Origin: CALAED01 sp036555725
GTDB lineage: Bacteria > Actinomycetota > Actinomycetes > Streptosporangiales > Streptosporangiaceae
NCBI GenBank assembly: GCA_036555725.1
Contig: DATBKU010000153.1
Coordinates: 1-64,000, forward strand
Direction of reading: 5' to 3'
DNA length: 64,000 bases
The notes below the pieces were generated by a model. That model had not been told where the DNA came from. It saw only the letters and a list, made by a program, of their open reading frames with translations, and ran no database searches. Below, piece by piece: positions 1-7,490 of the stretch. A program made the translations under genes and the position numbers. Each line of letters begins with the position of its first letter. The stretch's first letter is position 1.

Positions 1-1397
1 ACGGATCGTACGGCCTGGTCGAGGCGGGTGTCGGCGCCGGCGGCGGCGTCCAGCTCGGCGAAGAAGGCCTCGACGGTCTGCGGCTCGCGCACGATCGCAC
101 GCAGGACGTCGAGCGCGGCGACGTTTCCTGAGCCCTCCCAGATTGAGCCGAGCGGGCTTTCGCGGAACAGGCGGGGCATACCGGAGTCCTCGATGTAGCC
201 GTTGCCGCCGAGGCATTCGAGCGCCTCTGCCGCGTGCGCCGGGGCCCGCTTGCAGACCCAGTACTTGCTGACGGCCAGCCCCAGCCGCTTGAAGGCGGTC
301 TCGGCCGCGTCGCCGCGTACGGAACGGTCGGTCGCGCCGGCCAGCCGGGTCATGACGACGGTGGCCGCCTCGGACTCCACGGCCAGGTCGGCGAGCACGT
401 TGCGCATCAGCGGCTGGTCGACGAGGTAGCGCCCGAACGCCTGCCGGTGGGTGGCGTGGTGCACGGCCTGCGTGACGCCGTGCCGCATCCCGCCGGCGGC
501 GCCGACCACGCAGTCCAGCCGGGTCATGTTGACCATCTCGATGATCGTGCGGACGCCGCGGCCCTCCTCGCCGAGCCGCCAGGCGACCGCGCCCTCGTAC
601 TCCACTTCGGAGGAGGCGTTCGACCGGTTGCCGAGCTTGTCCTTGAGCCGCTGCAGCCGCATCGCGTTGCGCGTGCCGTCCGGCAGCACGCGGGGGAGCA
701 GGAAGCAGGTCAGCCCGCCCGGCGCCTGCGCCAGCACCAGGAACACGTCGCACATCGGCGCCGACGTGAACCACTTGTGCCCGGTCAGCAGGTACGTGCC
801 GTCGGACTGCGGCTCGGCCCGCGTCGTGTTGACCCGTACGTCCGAGCCGCCCTGCTTCTCGGTCATCGACATGCCGCCCAGCAGGGCGCGCTTGGTGAGC
901 GGCGGCCGCAGCCCCGGGTCGTACGTCGTGGCCGTGAGCAGCGGCTCGTATATGTCGGCCAGCTCCGCCGACGCCCGCAGCGCGGGTACGGCCGCGTACG
1001 TCATCGAGATCGGGCAGCCGTGTCCGGCGTCCACCCGCCACACGTAGAACTTGGCCGCCCTCGCCACGTGCGCGCCGGGCCGGTCGGTGGCCCACGGCGC
1101 CGCGTGCAACCCGTACGACACGGCCGTGTCCATCAGCTCGTGCCAGGCCGGATGGAACTCGACCTCGTCGATGCGAAAGCCGTACCGGTCGTGGGTGCGC
1201 AGCACCGGCGGGTGCTCGTTGGCCAGCCGGCCGCGCTCCTGCGCCTCGGCGGTGCCGGCGAGCCGGCCGAGCTCGTGTACCTCGGCGGCCGCCCAGCCGG
1301 CGCCCTCCCGCTCCAGGCCGTCGAGCAGCGCGGGATCGTCGGCGACGTCGTAGTCGACGAGCGGCGGGACCTGGTTGAACACCTCGTGCGTCGTCAC
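1..1397 (-). CDS. AidB-like acyl-CoA dehydrogenase (C-terminus cut off by window edge)
   Basis: Flavoprotein of the acyl-CoA dehydrogenase superfamily, AidB-like branch. The leftward frame opens with GTG and reads VTTHEVFNQVPPL, typical of AidB N-termini. About 465 codons are visible and it is still open at base 1. Diagnostic stretches are TQAVHHATHRQAFG, LGGNGYIEDSGMPRLFRESP (about residues 395-415) and SIWEGSGN, the AidB/ACAD C-terminal signature. GGGGAG lies eight bases before the GTG. E. coli AidB is about 541 aa, so roughly 75 residues are probably missing. The physiological substrate cannot be read from sequence; AidB itself is linked to alkylation damage, whereas most actinobacterial relatives are presumed fatty-acyl or short-chain dehydrogenases. 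A palindromic operator stands 38 bases upstream of the start. Confidence 0.88.
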   Translation of the reverse strand, partial: MTTHEVFNQVPPLVDYDVADDPALLDGLEREGAGWAAAEVHELGRLAGTAEAQERGRLANEHPPVLRTHDRYGFRIDEVEFHPAWHELMDTAVSYGLHAAPWATDRPGAHVARAAKFYVWRVDAGHGCPISMTYAAVPALRASAELADIYEPLLTATTYDPGLRPPLTKRALLGGMSMTEKQGGSDVRVNTTRAEPQSDGTYLLTGHKWFTSAPMCDVFLVLAQAPGGLTCFLLPRVLPDGTRNAMRLQRLKDKLGNRSNASSEVEYEGAVAWRLGEEGRGVRTIIEMVNMTRLDCVVGAAGGMRHGVTQAVHHATHRQAFGRYLVDQPLMRNVLADLAVESEAATVVMTRLAGATDRSVRGDAAETAFKRLGLAVSKYWVCKRAPAHAAEALECLGGNGYIEDSGMPRLFRESPLGSIWEGSGNVAALDVLRAIVREPQTVEAFFAELDAAAGADTRLDQAVRS

Positions 1398-1434
1398 GGC
1401 GTTGCTCCCCACTGTGCGGCCGTCCCCGCCCACG

Positions 1435-1455
1435 ATACCGAACCCGGTTCGGTAT
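1435..1455. promoter_or_regulatory. 21-bp perfect palindrome, probable TetR-type operator
   Basis: ATACCGAACC and GGTTCGGTAT flank one central C, a perfect 10-1-10 inverted repeat in the gap between the acyl-CoA dehydrogenase start and the 3' end of the chelatase gene. Its size and spacing match operators of TetR-family repressors, which often control acyl-CoA dehydrogenase genes. No regulator gene for it is adjacent in the window. Confidence 0.6.
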
Positions 1456-1468
1456 GGGCGGCGACAAG

Positions 1469-2245
1469 TCAGCCGACCGCCGCGGACCGTACGTCCACCA
1501 GGGCCTCGTCATAGCGGCGCAGCACGACGTCGGCGACCTCGGGGGCGGCGCCGAGCACGGGGGAGACCACGGCGGCCCCGGCCCGCAGCGACTCGTCGCG
1601 CACCTTGTCGGCGAAGTAGCCGGGGCCCAGGAAGTAGGACGCCACGACGACGCGCGGCGCGCCCGCGTCCCGCAGGGCCCGCACGGCATCGCCGGGAGCC
1701 GGGCGCGCGGCGGAGGCGTACGCCGGGACGACGTCGTGCCAGCCCCGCCGACGCCACTCGCGGGCCAGGCGCACGATGACGCCGTTGGCGGCCGGGTCGC
1801 TGGAGCCCGCCGAGCAGAGCACCACGGCGACGTCCGGGTCGCCGATCGGCACGCCGGCCGCGGTGAGCCGCCGCTCCAGCGCCTCGATCAGCAGCGGATG
1901 CGGCCCGAGCGGCTCGCCGTACCGTACCGCCAGCTGCGGGTTGCGTTGCCGCGCCTCGTGCAGCACGCCGGGAATGTCGATCTTGCTGTGGTACGCGGCG
2001 GTCAGCAGCAGCGGAAGCACGACGGCCGGCTCGGCATCCGAGGCGTCCACGGCCTCCAGCGCCTGCACGGGCGTGGGCGGGGCGTGGTCGAGGTAGGACG
2101 TCACGACCCGCAGCCCGGGGCGGCGCGCCCGTACTGCCGACAACAACTCCTCGACCGTCGCCGCCGCCCGGGGGTCGCGGCTGCCGTGCGCCACCGCGAC
2201 CAGCGGCGGCCCGGTCTCTGCCGGCCTGCTTACGCGGTGACTCAC
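1469..2245 (-). CDS. Sirohydrochlorin chelatase, CbiX/SirB family
   Basis: Inserts a divalent metal (Fe for siroheme, or Co for cobalamin) into sirohydrochlorin. About 258 residues. The N-terminal half has the family signature VAVAHGSRDPRAAATVEELL and LPLLLTAAYHSKIDIPG, whose histidines form the metal-insertion site; the length allows the usual two-lobed fold. I chose GTG at 2245 because it overlaps the cysH stop as GTGA, the same coupling used at the other junctions of this operon; an ATG five codons earlier (2260) is also possible. Its place as the last gene of an operon encoding a siroheme-dependent sulfite reductase makes ferrochelation for siroheme the most likely role. Confidence 0.9.
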   Translation of the reverse strand: MSHRVSRPAETGPPLVAVAHGSRDPRAAATVEELLSAVRARRPGLRVVTSYLDHAPPTPVQALEAVDASDAEPAVVLPLLLTAAYHSKIDIPGVLHEARQRNPQLAVRYGEPLGPHPLLIEALERRLTAAGVPIGDPDVAVVLCSAGSSDPAANGVIVRLAREWRRRGWHDVVPAYASAARPAPGDAVRALRDAGAPRVVVASYFLGPGYFADKVRDESLRAGAAVVSPVLGAAPEVADVVLRRYDEALVDVRSAAVG

Positions 2246-2952
2246 AGGTGGATGCCGCATTCCGTCTTGCCCGTTCCGGCCCAGCGGCCGCTACGTGGGT
2301 CCTCACCGGGCGCCACCCGCCGCGTGCAGGGCTCACAGCCGATCGAGGGGTACCCGTCGTACTGCAGCGGGTTCACCAGCACCCCATTGTCGGCGATGTA
2401 GTTCTCCACGTCGGCGTCGGTCCAGTCGAGGATCGGATTGACCTTGACCATGCCGCGCTTGCGATCCCACTCGACCGGCCGCATGGCGCGGCGGCTGGTG
2501 GTCTCGCTGCGGCGGACGCCGCTGAACCACGCCATGTAGCCCTCGAGCGCACGGCTCAGCGGCTCCACCTTGCGCAGGTGGCAGCACAGGTCGGGGTTGC
2601 GGCCGTACAGGCGCGGGCCGAGGTCGCGCTCCTGCTCCGCGACCGTACGGGTCGGCATGGCGTTGATCACGTTGACCGGGTAGACGACCTCGACCGCGTC
2701 GCGCGTGCCGACGGTCTCGGCGAAGTGGTAGCCCGTGTCGACGAAGATCACGTCCACGCCCGGCTTCACCTTCGAGACCAGGTGGATCAGGGCGGCATCG
2801 GTCATCGACGAGGTCAGGCAGATGCGGTCGCCGAACGTCGCGGCGGCCCATCGTACGACCTCCAGCGCGGGCGCGCCCGCCAGCGCGTCCGCGGCGGAGT
2901 CGACGATGTCCTCCAGGTCGAGTGCGGGGCGATCGGTGGTGATGACCGTCAT
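2242..2952 (-). CDS. cysH: Assimilatory adenylylsulfate (APS) reductase, CysH
   Basis: Cytoplasmic reductase making sulfite from adenylylsulfate with thioredoxin. 236 aa starting MTVITTDRPALDLEDIVD; an upstream in-frame extension is not family-like. The PAPS-reductase fold is clear: SSMTDAALIHLV (PP-loop type), VDTGYHFAET, and the C-terminal ECGIHL carrying the catalytic cysteine. DLCCHLRKVEPL and GCEPCTRRV supply the Cys pairs that ligate a [4Fe-4S] cluster, which marks the APS-specific rather than PAPS-specific subgroup. The start overlaps the preceding zinc-ribbon gene by ATGA and the stop overlaps the chelatase start, so translation is coupled throughout the operon. Confidence 0.95.
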   Translation of the reverse strand: MTVITTDRPALDLEDIVDSAADALAGAPALEVVRWAAATFGDRICLTSSMTDAALIHLVSKVKPGVDVIFVDTGYHFAETVGTRDAVEVVYPVNVINAMPTRTVAEQERDLGPRLYGRNPDLCCHLRKVEPLSRALEGYMAWFSGVRRSETTSRRAMRPVEWDRKRGMVKVNPILDWTDADVENYIADNGVLVNPLQYDGYPSIGCEPCTRRVAPGEDPRSGRWAGTGKTECGIHL

Positions 2953-3092
2953 CGGGCGACCCCGATCCCGACGAACCGCAGCCGGAACGCGCGGGCGCAG
3001 GCGCGGCAGTGCCAGCCGCCGTCGCTCTCGTACGGCTCGAGATCCTCGTCGCCGCAGTACGGGCAGTAAAAAGGAGCCGCGCGCTCGCTCAC
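2949..3092 (-). CDS. 47-aa zinc-ribbon protein of the sulfur assimilation operon
   Basis: Small cytoplasmic protein with two CxxC knuckles (C10-P-Y-C13 and C29-R-A-C32) around an acidic loop, and a basic, aromatic C-terminus (ARAFRLRFVG). The pattern predicts a single Zn or Fe-S site. It starts with GTG overlapping the sulfite reductase stop (GTGA) and ends overlapping the cysH start (ATGA). A small gene in this position between sulfite reductase and cysH is, to my knowledge, common in actinomycetes. Its function is not known to me. Candidate roles are a redox or electron-transfer adaptor, or an assembly factor for either Fe-S reductase; this is inference from context only. Confidence 0.85.
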   Translation of the reverse strand: MSERAAPFYCPYCGDEDLEPYESDGGWHCRACARAFRLRFVGIGVAR

Positions 3093-4774
3093 TTGAGGTC
3101 CTCCTCCGCGGCTCGCTGGACCCATTGGGCGAAGGATTCGCCGTCGGTGCGCTGCGCGTCGTACCGCGTGACCACGCGCTCGATGTAGTCGGGCAGGTCG
3201 GCCGCGGTGGTCTTGAGCCCGCGCACCTTCTTGCCGAAGCTGCCCTCCCCGTCCCTGCCACTGAGCGCGCCGCCCAGGTGGATCTGGAAGCCCTCGACCT
3301 GGTTGCCGTCGACGTCGGTGACCAGCTGGCCCTTGAGGCCGATGTCGGCGACCTGGATGCGGGCGCAGGAGTTCGGGCAGCCGTTGATGTTGATGGACAA
3401 CGGCTGGTCGAAGTCGGGCAGCCGCCGCTCCAGCTCGTCGATCAGGTCGATGCCGCGCTGCTTGGTCTCGACGATCGCCAGCTTGCAGTACTCCAGGCCG
3501 GTGCAGGCCATGGTCTGCCGCCGGAACGTCGACGGCCGCACCCGCAGGCCGTTCGCCTCCAGCTCGGCGGCCAGCTCCTCTGTACGGTCCTCGGGGACGT
3601 CGAGGATGACCATCTTCTGCTCGGTCGTGGTGCGGACCCGCCCGGAGCCGTACTCGTCGGCGAGATCGGCCACGACATGCAGCAGGTCGCCGTCGATCCG
3701 CCCGACCTTCGGTGCGAAGCCGACGTAGAAGTTGCCGTCGCGCTGCCGGCGGATGCCGACGTGGTCGCGCCGGTTGTGCTTCGGCGGCTCCGGTTCCGGG
3801 CCGTCCGGCAGCGCGTACCCGAGGTACTCCTTCTCGAGCACCTCGCGGAACCGTTCCGGACCCCAGTCGTTCATCAGGAACTTCAGCCGGGCGCGGTGCC
3901 GCAGCCGCCGGTAGCCGTAGTCGCGGAAGATGCCGGTGACGCCGGCCCAGACCTCGGACACCTGGTCGGGGCGGACGAAGACGCCGAGCCGCCGGGCGAA
4001 CATCGGGTTGGTGGACAGCCCGCCACCGGCCCAGACGTCGTACCCGGGAGTGCCCTCCTCGTTGACGACGCCCACGAAGGCCACGTCGTTGATCTCGTGG
4101 ACCGTGCACTGGGCAGTGCAGCCGGACAGCGCCGTCTTGTACTTGCGCGGCAGGTTGGAGTAGTCCGGGCTGCCGATGTAGCGCTCGCTGATCTCACGGA
4201 GCTGCGGCGAGGCGTCGATGACCTCGTCGGCGTCGATCCCGGCGAGCGGGCAGCCGAGGATCACGCGCGGGGTGTCGCCGCAGGCCTCGGTGGTCGACAG
4301 GCCGACGGCGTCGAGCGCCTCCCAGATGGCGGGCACCGACTCGATCTCGATCCAGTGCAGCTGGATGTTCTGCCGGTCGGTCAGGTCGGCGGTACCCCTG
4401 GCGTACTTCTGCGAGACATCGGCGATCGTCCGTATCTGCGCGAGGTCGAGCCGGCCGCCGTCGATGCGCACCCGCAGCATGAAGTAGCGGTCGTCGAGTT
4501 CCTCCGGCTCGAGGATCGCGGTCTTGCCGCCGTCGATGCCGGGGCGCCGCTGGGTGTAGAGCCCGTACCAGCGGAAGCGGCCGCGCAGGTCGGCGGGGTC
4601 GATCGAGTCGAAGCCCTGGCGGGCGTAGACGTCGAGGATCCGCTGCCGGACGTTGAGGCCGTCGTCGTTCTTCTTGGACTCTTCGTTTTTGTTGAGCGGT
4701 TCGCGATAGCCGAGGGCCCACTGGCCCTCGCCGCGCTTTCGTCGGTGGCCGGTCTGCTTCGCATTGGGTGGCAT
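3089..4774 (-). CDS. sir: Ferredoxin-dependent sulfite (nitrite/sulfite) reductase, siroheme/4Fe-4S
   Basis: Reduces sulfite to sulfide by six electrons. 561 aa from ATG at 4774 (MPPNAKQTGHRRKRGEGQ), with GAGGA about ten bases upstream; reading further back gives non-family sequence. Two ferredoxin-like and two siroheme-binding halves are present. The cofactor cysteines are C-x5-C in MACTGLEYCKLAI and C-x3-C in NGCPNSCARIQ. RWYGLYTQRRPG and LSGCTAQC match the region where mycobacterial SirA has its Tyr-Cys crosslink. Cognate genes follow directly: zinc ribbon, APS reductase and siroheme chelatase. A leader peptide gene and hairpins lie 250 bases upstream, suggesting control by cysteine supply. 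Nitrite reduction is a formal alternative, but the neighbours argue for sulfite. Confidence 0.95.
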   Translation of the reverse strand: MPPNAKQTGHRRKRGEGQWALGYREPLNKNEESKKNDDGLNVRQRILDVYARQGFDSIDPADLRGRFRWYGLYTQRRPGIDGGKTAILEPEELDDRYFMLRVRIDGGRLDLAQIRTIADVSQKYARGTADLTDRQNIQLHWIEIESVPAIWEALDAVGLSTTEACGDTPRVILGCPLAGIDADEVIDASPQLREISERYIGSPDYSNLPRKYKTALSGCTAQCTVHEINDVAFVGVVNEEGTPGYDVWAGGGLSTNPMFARRLGVFVRPDQVSEVWAGVTGIFRDYGYRRLRHRARLKFLMNDWGPERFREVLEKEYLGYALPDGPEPEPPKHNRRDHVGIRRQRDGNFYVGFAPKVGRIDGDLLHVVADLADEYGSGRVRTTTEQKMVILDVPEDRTEELAAELEANGLRVRPSTFRRQTMACTGLEYCKLAIVETKQRGIDLIDELERRLPDFDQPLSININGCPNSCARIQVADIGLKGQLVTDVDGNQVEGFQIHLGGALSGRDGEGSFGKKVRGLKTTAADLPDYIERVVTRYDAQRTDGESFAQWVQRAAEEDLK

Positions 4775-4900
4775 TGGCGCGCGTCCTCGCTGGTGCGGAA
4801 TTTGGTGCGGAATCCGGAGCGGGCTCCGTCGGGTTCCGATGGATTCCGAAGGGTTCCGGGCGGGGTTTCCGTGGGGGACGCGTGGTCGTACCGGCGGAAG

Positions 4901-4940
4901 CCGTGCCGAAGGCACGGGGACGGCGCGCGGCAATGCCGCG
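4901..4940 (-). promoter_or_regulatory. Two hairpins in the leader of the sulfite reductase operon (possible attenuator)
   Basis: CCGTGCC-GAA-GGCACGG (4901-4917) is a perfect 7-bp stem with a 3-base loop. CGCGGCA-A-TGCCGCG (4926-4940) is a second compact hairpin nine bases away. Both lie between the leader peptide gene and the reductase start and can form in the leftward transcript. No U-tract follows, so any termination would need Rho or a ribosome-dependent switch. Confidence 0.4.
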
Positions 4941-5021
4941 TTACCGACCGGGGGCAGACGCCGGCGCACCACGCGGACCCGGGACCGTCAAAACGGGTTG
5001 CCTACGGGGCGTGGTGGGGCG

Positions 5022-5072
5022 TCAAGGACACAGTGCGCTGCGCACGCGGAGGAAATCAACGTGCCGGCGCAT
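5022..5072 (-). CDS. Cysteine-type leader peptide of the sulfur operon
   Basis: A 16-codon frame, MRRHVDFLRVRSALCP then TGA, precedes the sulfite reductase gene by about 250 bases in the same orientation. The RRHVD...RV.SALC pattern is the recurring signature of short leader peptides placed before sulfur-metabolism and Cys-related operons in actinobacteria. Its cysteine is codon 15, written TGT, the rarer Cys codon in such GC-rich DNA, followed by Pro. In mycobacteria, short Cys-containing upstream frames act as cysteine-responsive attenuators: a ribosome stalled at Cys codons frees the downstream genes. The sequence match and position are seen; the regulatory behaviour is inferred. Confidence 0.75.
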   Translation of the reverse strand: MRRHVDFLRVRSALCP

Positions 5073-5194
5073 GACCAGCATCGGATCCGCGGCAGACATA
5101 CGTTGACTCTGACACGACGTCTCAACCGTTGTCCAGCCACGTCCGCCATCTGGACGGGTGAGAGGTCTCACGCCGCCGCGCGGGAATACGGCCG

Positions 5195-5323
5195 TCATCC
5201 CTGCCGCACCCAGTTGATCGACGGCTCGTCTGACGTCTCGGGCGGTCGTTCGTGCTGGCAGTCGCACCAAGAGCCACCGCGGCAGTCGTCGTGGTGGCGG
5301 TCTCGGCAGGCCTGGCAGATCAC
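5195..5323 (-). CDS. 42-aa cysteine-rich small protein
   Basis: A short leftward frame from GTG 5323 reads VICQACRDRHHDDCRGGSW and continues with CDCQHERPPETSDEPSINW. Five cysteines (3, 6, 14, 20, 22) and histidines at 10, 11 and 24 give a CxxC...C...CxC pattern, a plausible Zn-binding mini-domain. Short proteins of this CQAC...H.DC..G.WCDCQH type recur in actinobacteria without an assigned function. The ribosome site is weak, and an ATG two codons earlier is in another frame. It lies upstream of the leader peptide in the same direction, so it may be separately transcribed. The patterned Cys content makes chance unlikely. Confidence 0.65.
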   Translation of the reverse strand: MICQACRDRHHDDCRGGSWCDCQHERPPETSDEPSINWVRQG

Positions 5324-5394
5324 GATTCCATTGTCGCCGATCCGGGGGGATGGATCGGTCAACTCTGAATGCCGTTCGGTTACGCTGCTGCGTC

Positions 5395-6255
5395 ATGGCG
5401 GTGACGATGGCGGAGCTGGTCGGGGATCTGCGCGCGGAGACCCGCGACCTGGCGGAACTGCTGGCGCCGCTGTCCCCGGTGGAGTGGGACACGCCGACGC
5501 CGGCCGAGGGGTGGGCGATCCGCGACCAGGTGAGCCACCTCGCGTGGTTCGACGATGCCGCCGTACGGGCGGTAACCGCGCCGGACGACTTCCGGGCCGA
5601 GGTCGAAATCGCGCTGCGGGACGGCGTAGACACCGACGACATAGCCGCACGCCACCGGTCGATGGGCGTCCAGGAGCTGGGGGAGTGGTTCCGGACGGCG
5701 CGGGCGCGGCTGCTCGACGTGCTGGCCGGCCTCGACGCCAAGGCCCGGATCCCGTGGTACGGCCCGGACATGAGCGCCGTGTCGTTCGCCACGGCCCGGC
5801 TGATGGAGACCTGGGCGCACGGCCAGGACGTCGCGGACGCCCTCGATATCGCCCGGGCGCCGACCGACCGGCTCCGGCACGTCGCCCAGATCGGCGTGCG
5901 GGCCCTGCCGTACAGCTTCGTCGTTCGAGGCCGCCCGGTGCCCGCCGAGCCCGTACGCGTCGAGCTGCGGCTGCCGAGTGGTGCGCCGCTGGCGCTGGGT
6001 TCCGCCCTTGATCAATCCCGGACCGTCGATGTCGTACGGGGGGACGCGCTGGACTTCTGCCTCGTCGTCACCCAGCGTCGTCACCTCGCCGACGTCGCGC
6101 TGGAGGTGCGGGGCCCGGTGGCGACCGAATGGATGGCCATCGCACAGGCGTTCGCCGGTCCGCCCGGCCCCGGCCGCCGCCCTGGCCAGTTCCGGCGCGA
6201 CCGGTTCCGGCTCGGCCAGTTCCGGAGCAGGGTGGAATCTCACAAAGAGGAATAG
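5395..6255 (+). CDS. TIGR03084-family metal-binding protein (DinB/maleylpyruvate isomerase-like)
   Basis: 286-aa cytoplasmic protein with the four-helix DinB-like N-terminal domain. DNA reads MAVTMAELVGDLRAETRDLA, and the motif WAIRDQVSHLAWFDDAAVRAV holds the first metal-ligand histidine; METWAHGQDVADAL holds the second. The C-terminal half is a beta-rich domain of the TIGR03084 type. Members are mycothiol-era actinobacterial enzymes of uncertain reaction; maleylpyruvate isomerase itself uses mycothiol. The last 30 residues are low-complexity with repeated GQFR. The start at 5395 is preceded by no strong Shine-Dalgarno; ATG 5407 is an alternative. No operon partner is evident. Confidence 0.85.
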   Translation: MAVTMAELVGDLRAETRDLAELLAPLSPVEWDTPTPAEGWAIRDQVSHLAWFDDAAVRAVTAPDDFRAEVEIALRDGVDTDDIAARHRSMGVQELGEWFRTARARLLDVLAGLDAKARIPWYGPDMSAVSFATARLMETWAHGQDVADALDIARAPTDRLRHVAQIGVRALPYSFVVRGRPVPAEPVRVELRLPSGAPLALGSALDQSRTVDVVRGDALDFCLVVTQRRHLADVALEVRGPVATEWMAIAQAFAGPPGPGRRPGQFRRDRFRLGQFRSRVESHKEE

Positions 6256-6497
6256 CGTTCTCGTCATGGCGCCATACTCGTAGCTGTGTGAGGATGGTCA
6301 CAGTGCGTGTCGGGATCGCGACGAGGGTAGGAAACCCCGTCAGATCACCCAAGTTCGGGATCCGTTTGATGACACGGGATTCGAACCAGACGCGATCGGA
6401 GCGCATCCGTCTTAAGTGTGTATCCGCCCGCTGAAGTGATCATTGAATTGGGTGATGCGGTATGTTCCCGACCGGCGACGCTCTACCGTAGAACCTC

Positions 6498-7436
6498 GTG
6501 ACGACCGTCTCGGACGCTCCGCGCATCACTGAGCGCAAGGCCGCCACCCGACCAAGGGTCAGGAAGGTGGCCTGGCAGCTTGTGCGGAGCACGGCGGCCG
6601 CGGCCTTCCGCTACCGAGTGACCGGGCTCGCCGCGGAGGCGGCGTTCTTCGCGCTGCTCTCCCTGCCGCCCCTCGTGATCGGCCTTGTCGGCACCCTTGG
6701 GCACTTCCGCAGCGCGCTGGGCGCCTCCGCGATCGGCGAGATCCGCTCCTGGGTGATCGACCAGGCCGGCACCGTGTTCACCGCGCCGACGGTCAACTCG
6801 GTCGTCGTTCCCCTCGTCGATGACGTGATCAAGGGCGGTCGGGTCGACATCGTCTCGATCAGCTTCCTGATCTCGTTGTGGGCCGGGTCCCGCGCGCTGA
6901 ACGTCTATGTCGACACGATCACCATCGCGTACGGCCTGTCCGGGATCCGGGGCATCGTCCGCACCCGGATGCGCGCGTTCTTCCTCTACGTGATCGGCCT
7001 GCTCATCATGCTGGTCGTGATCCCGCTGCTGGTAGTCGGGCCCACCCTGGTGAAACGCGCCGTGCCCGCGGCCGACGGCTTCGTGCAGCTGCTCTACTGG
7101 CCGGTCGTCGTCAGCCTGTCGATCCTGTTCCTGGCCCTGCTCTACCACATGAGCGTGCCCGTACGTACGTCCTGGTGGCGTGAGGTGCCGGGCGCGGTCA
7201 TCGCCCTGGTCATCTGGATCATCGGCAGCTTCGTGCTGCGGTTCTACCTGGCCGGCTCGCTGTCCGGCGTCTCGGTGTACGGCTCGCTCGCCGCGTCGAT
7301 CGCGCTGCTCGCCTGGCTGTACATCGCGGCGCTGGCGGTGTTGATCGGCGCCGCGCTGAACGCCGAGATCGACAAGCTGTGGCCCAGCGCCGACACGGCA
7401 CGGGCCCGCGCCGTACGCGAATCCAGCGCCGGCTGA
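6498..7436 (+). CDS. YihY/BrkB-family inner-membrane protein
   Basis: 312-aa integral membrane protein with six hydrophobic segments. An N-terminal cytoplasmic stretch (about 40 residues, basic) precedes the family signature GLAAEAAFFALLSLPPLVIG. Further segments include FFLYVIGLLIMLVVIPLLVV, VVVSLSILFLALLYHMS, VIALVIWIIGSFVLRFYL and the conserved C-terminal SLAASIALLAWLYIAALAVL. It was once annotated as ribonuclease BN, which is wrong for this fold; a transport or envelope role is assumed. Starts at GTG. The next gene follows after 54 bases, so the two may be co-transcribed. Confidence 0.88.
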   Translation: MTTVSDAPRITERKAATRPRVRKVAWQLVRSTAAAAFRYRVTGLAAEAAFFALLSLPPLVIGLVGTLGHFRSALGASAIGEIRSWVIDQAGTVFTAPTVNSVVVPLVDDVIKGGRVDIVSISFLISLWAGSRALNVYVDTITIAYGLSGIRGIVRTRMRAFFLYVIGLLIMLVVIPLLVVGPTLVKRAVPAADGFVQLLYWPVVVSLSILFLALLYHMSVPVRTSWWREVPGAVIALVIWIIGSFVLRFYLAGSLSGVSVYGSLAASIALLAWLYIAALAVLIGAALNAEIDKLWPSADTARARAVRESSAG

Positions 7437-7490
7437 GACCGTCCGGACAAACTCCGCTAAGTCGGCCCTGACCTGGGTACGGGAAGTTAC

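Noticed and set aside
4775..5072. SAM or other sulfur riboswitch in the sir leader
   Set aside because: I could not lay out the conserved SAM-I or SAM-II cores; a leader peptide with hairpins explains the region better.
2735..5074. 779-codon rightward open frame across the sulfur operon
   Set aside because: It lies antisense to sir and cysH, has no recognisable domain, and reflects the codon bias of GC-rich genes. The leftward products are clear family members.
6376..6398. GGTTCGAATCCCG on the minus strand, like a tRNA T-arm
   Set aside because: The flanking bases do not form the 5-bp T-stem, and no anticodon arm or acceptor stem lies at the expected distance.
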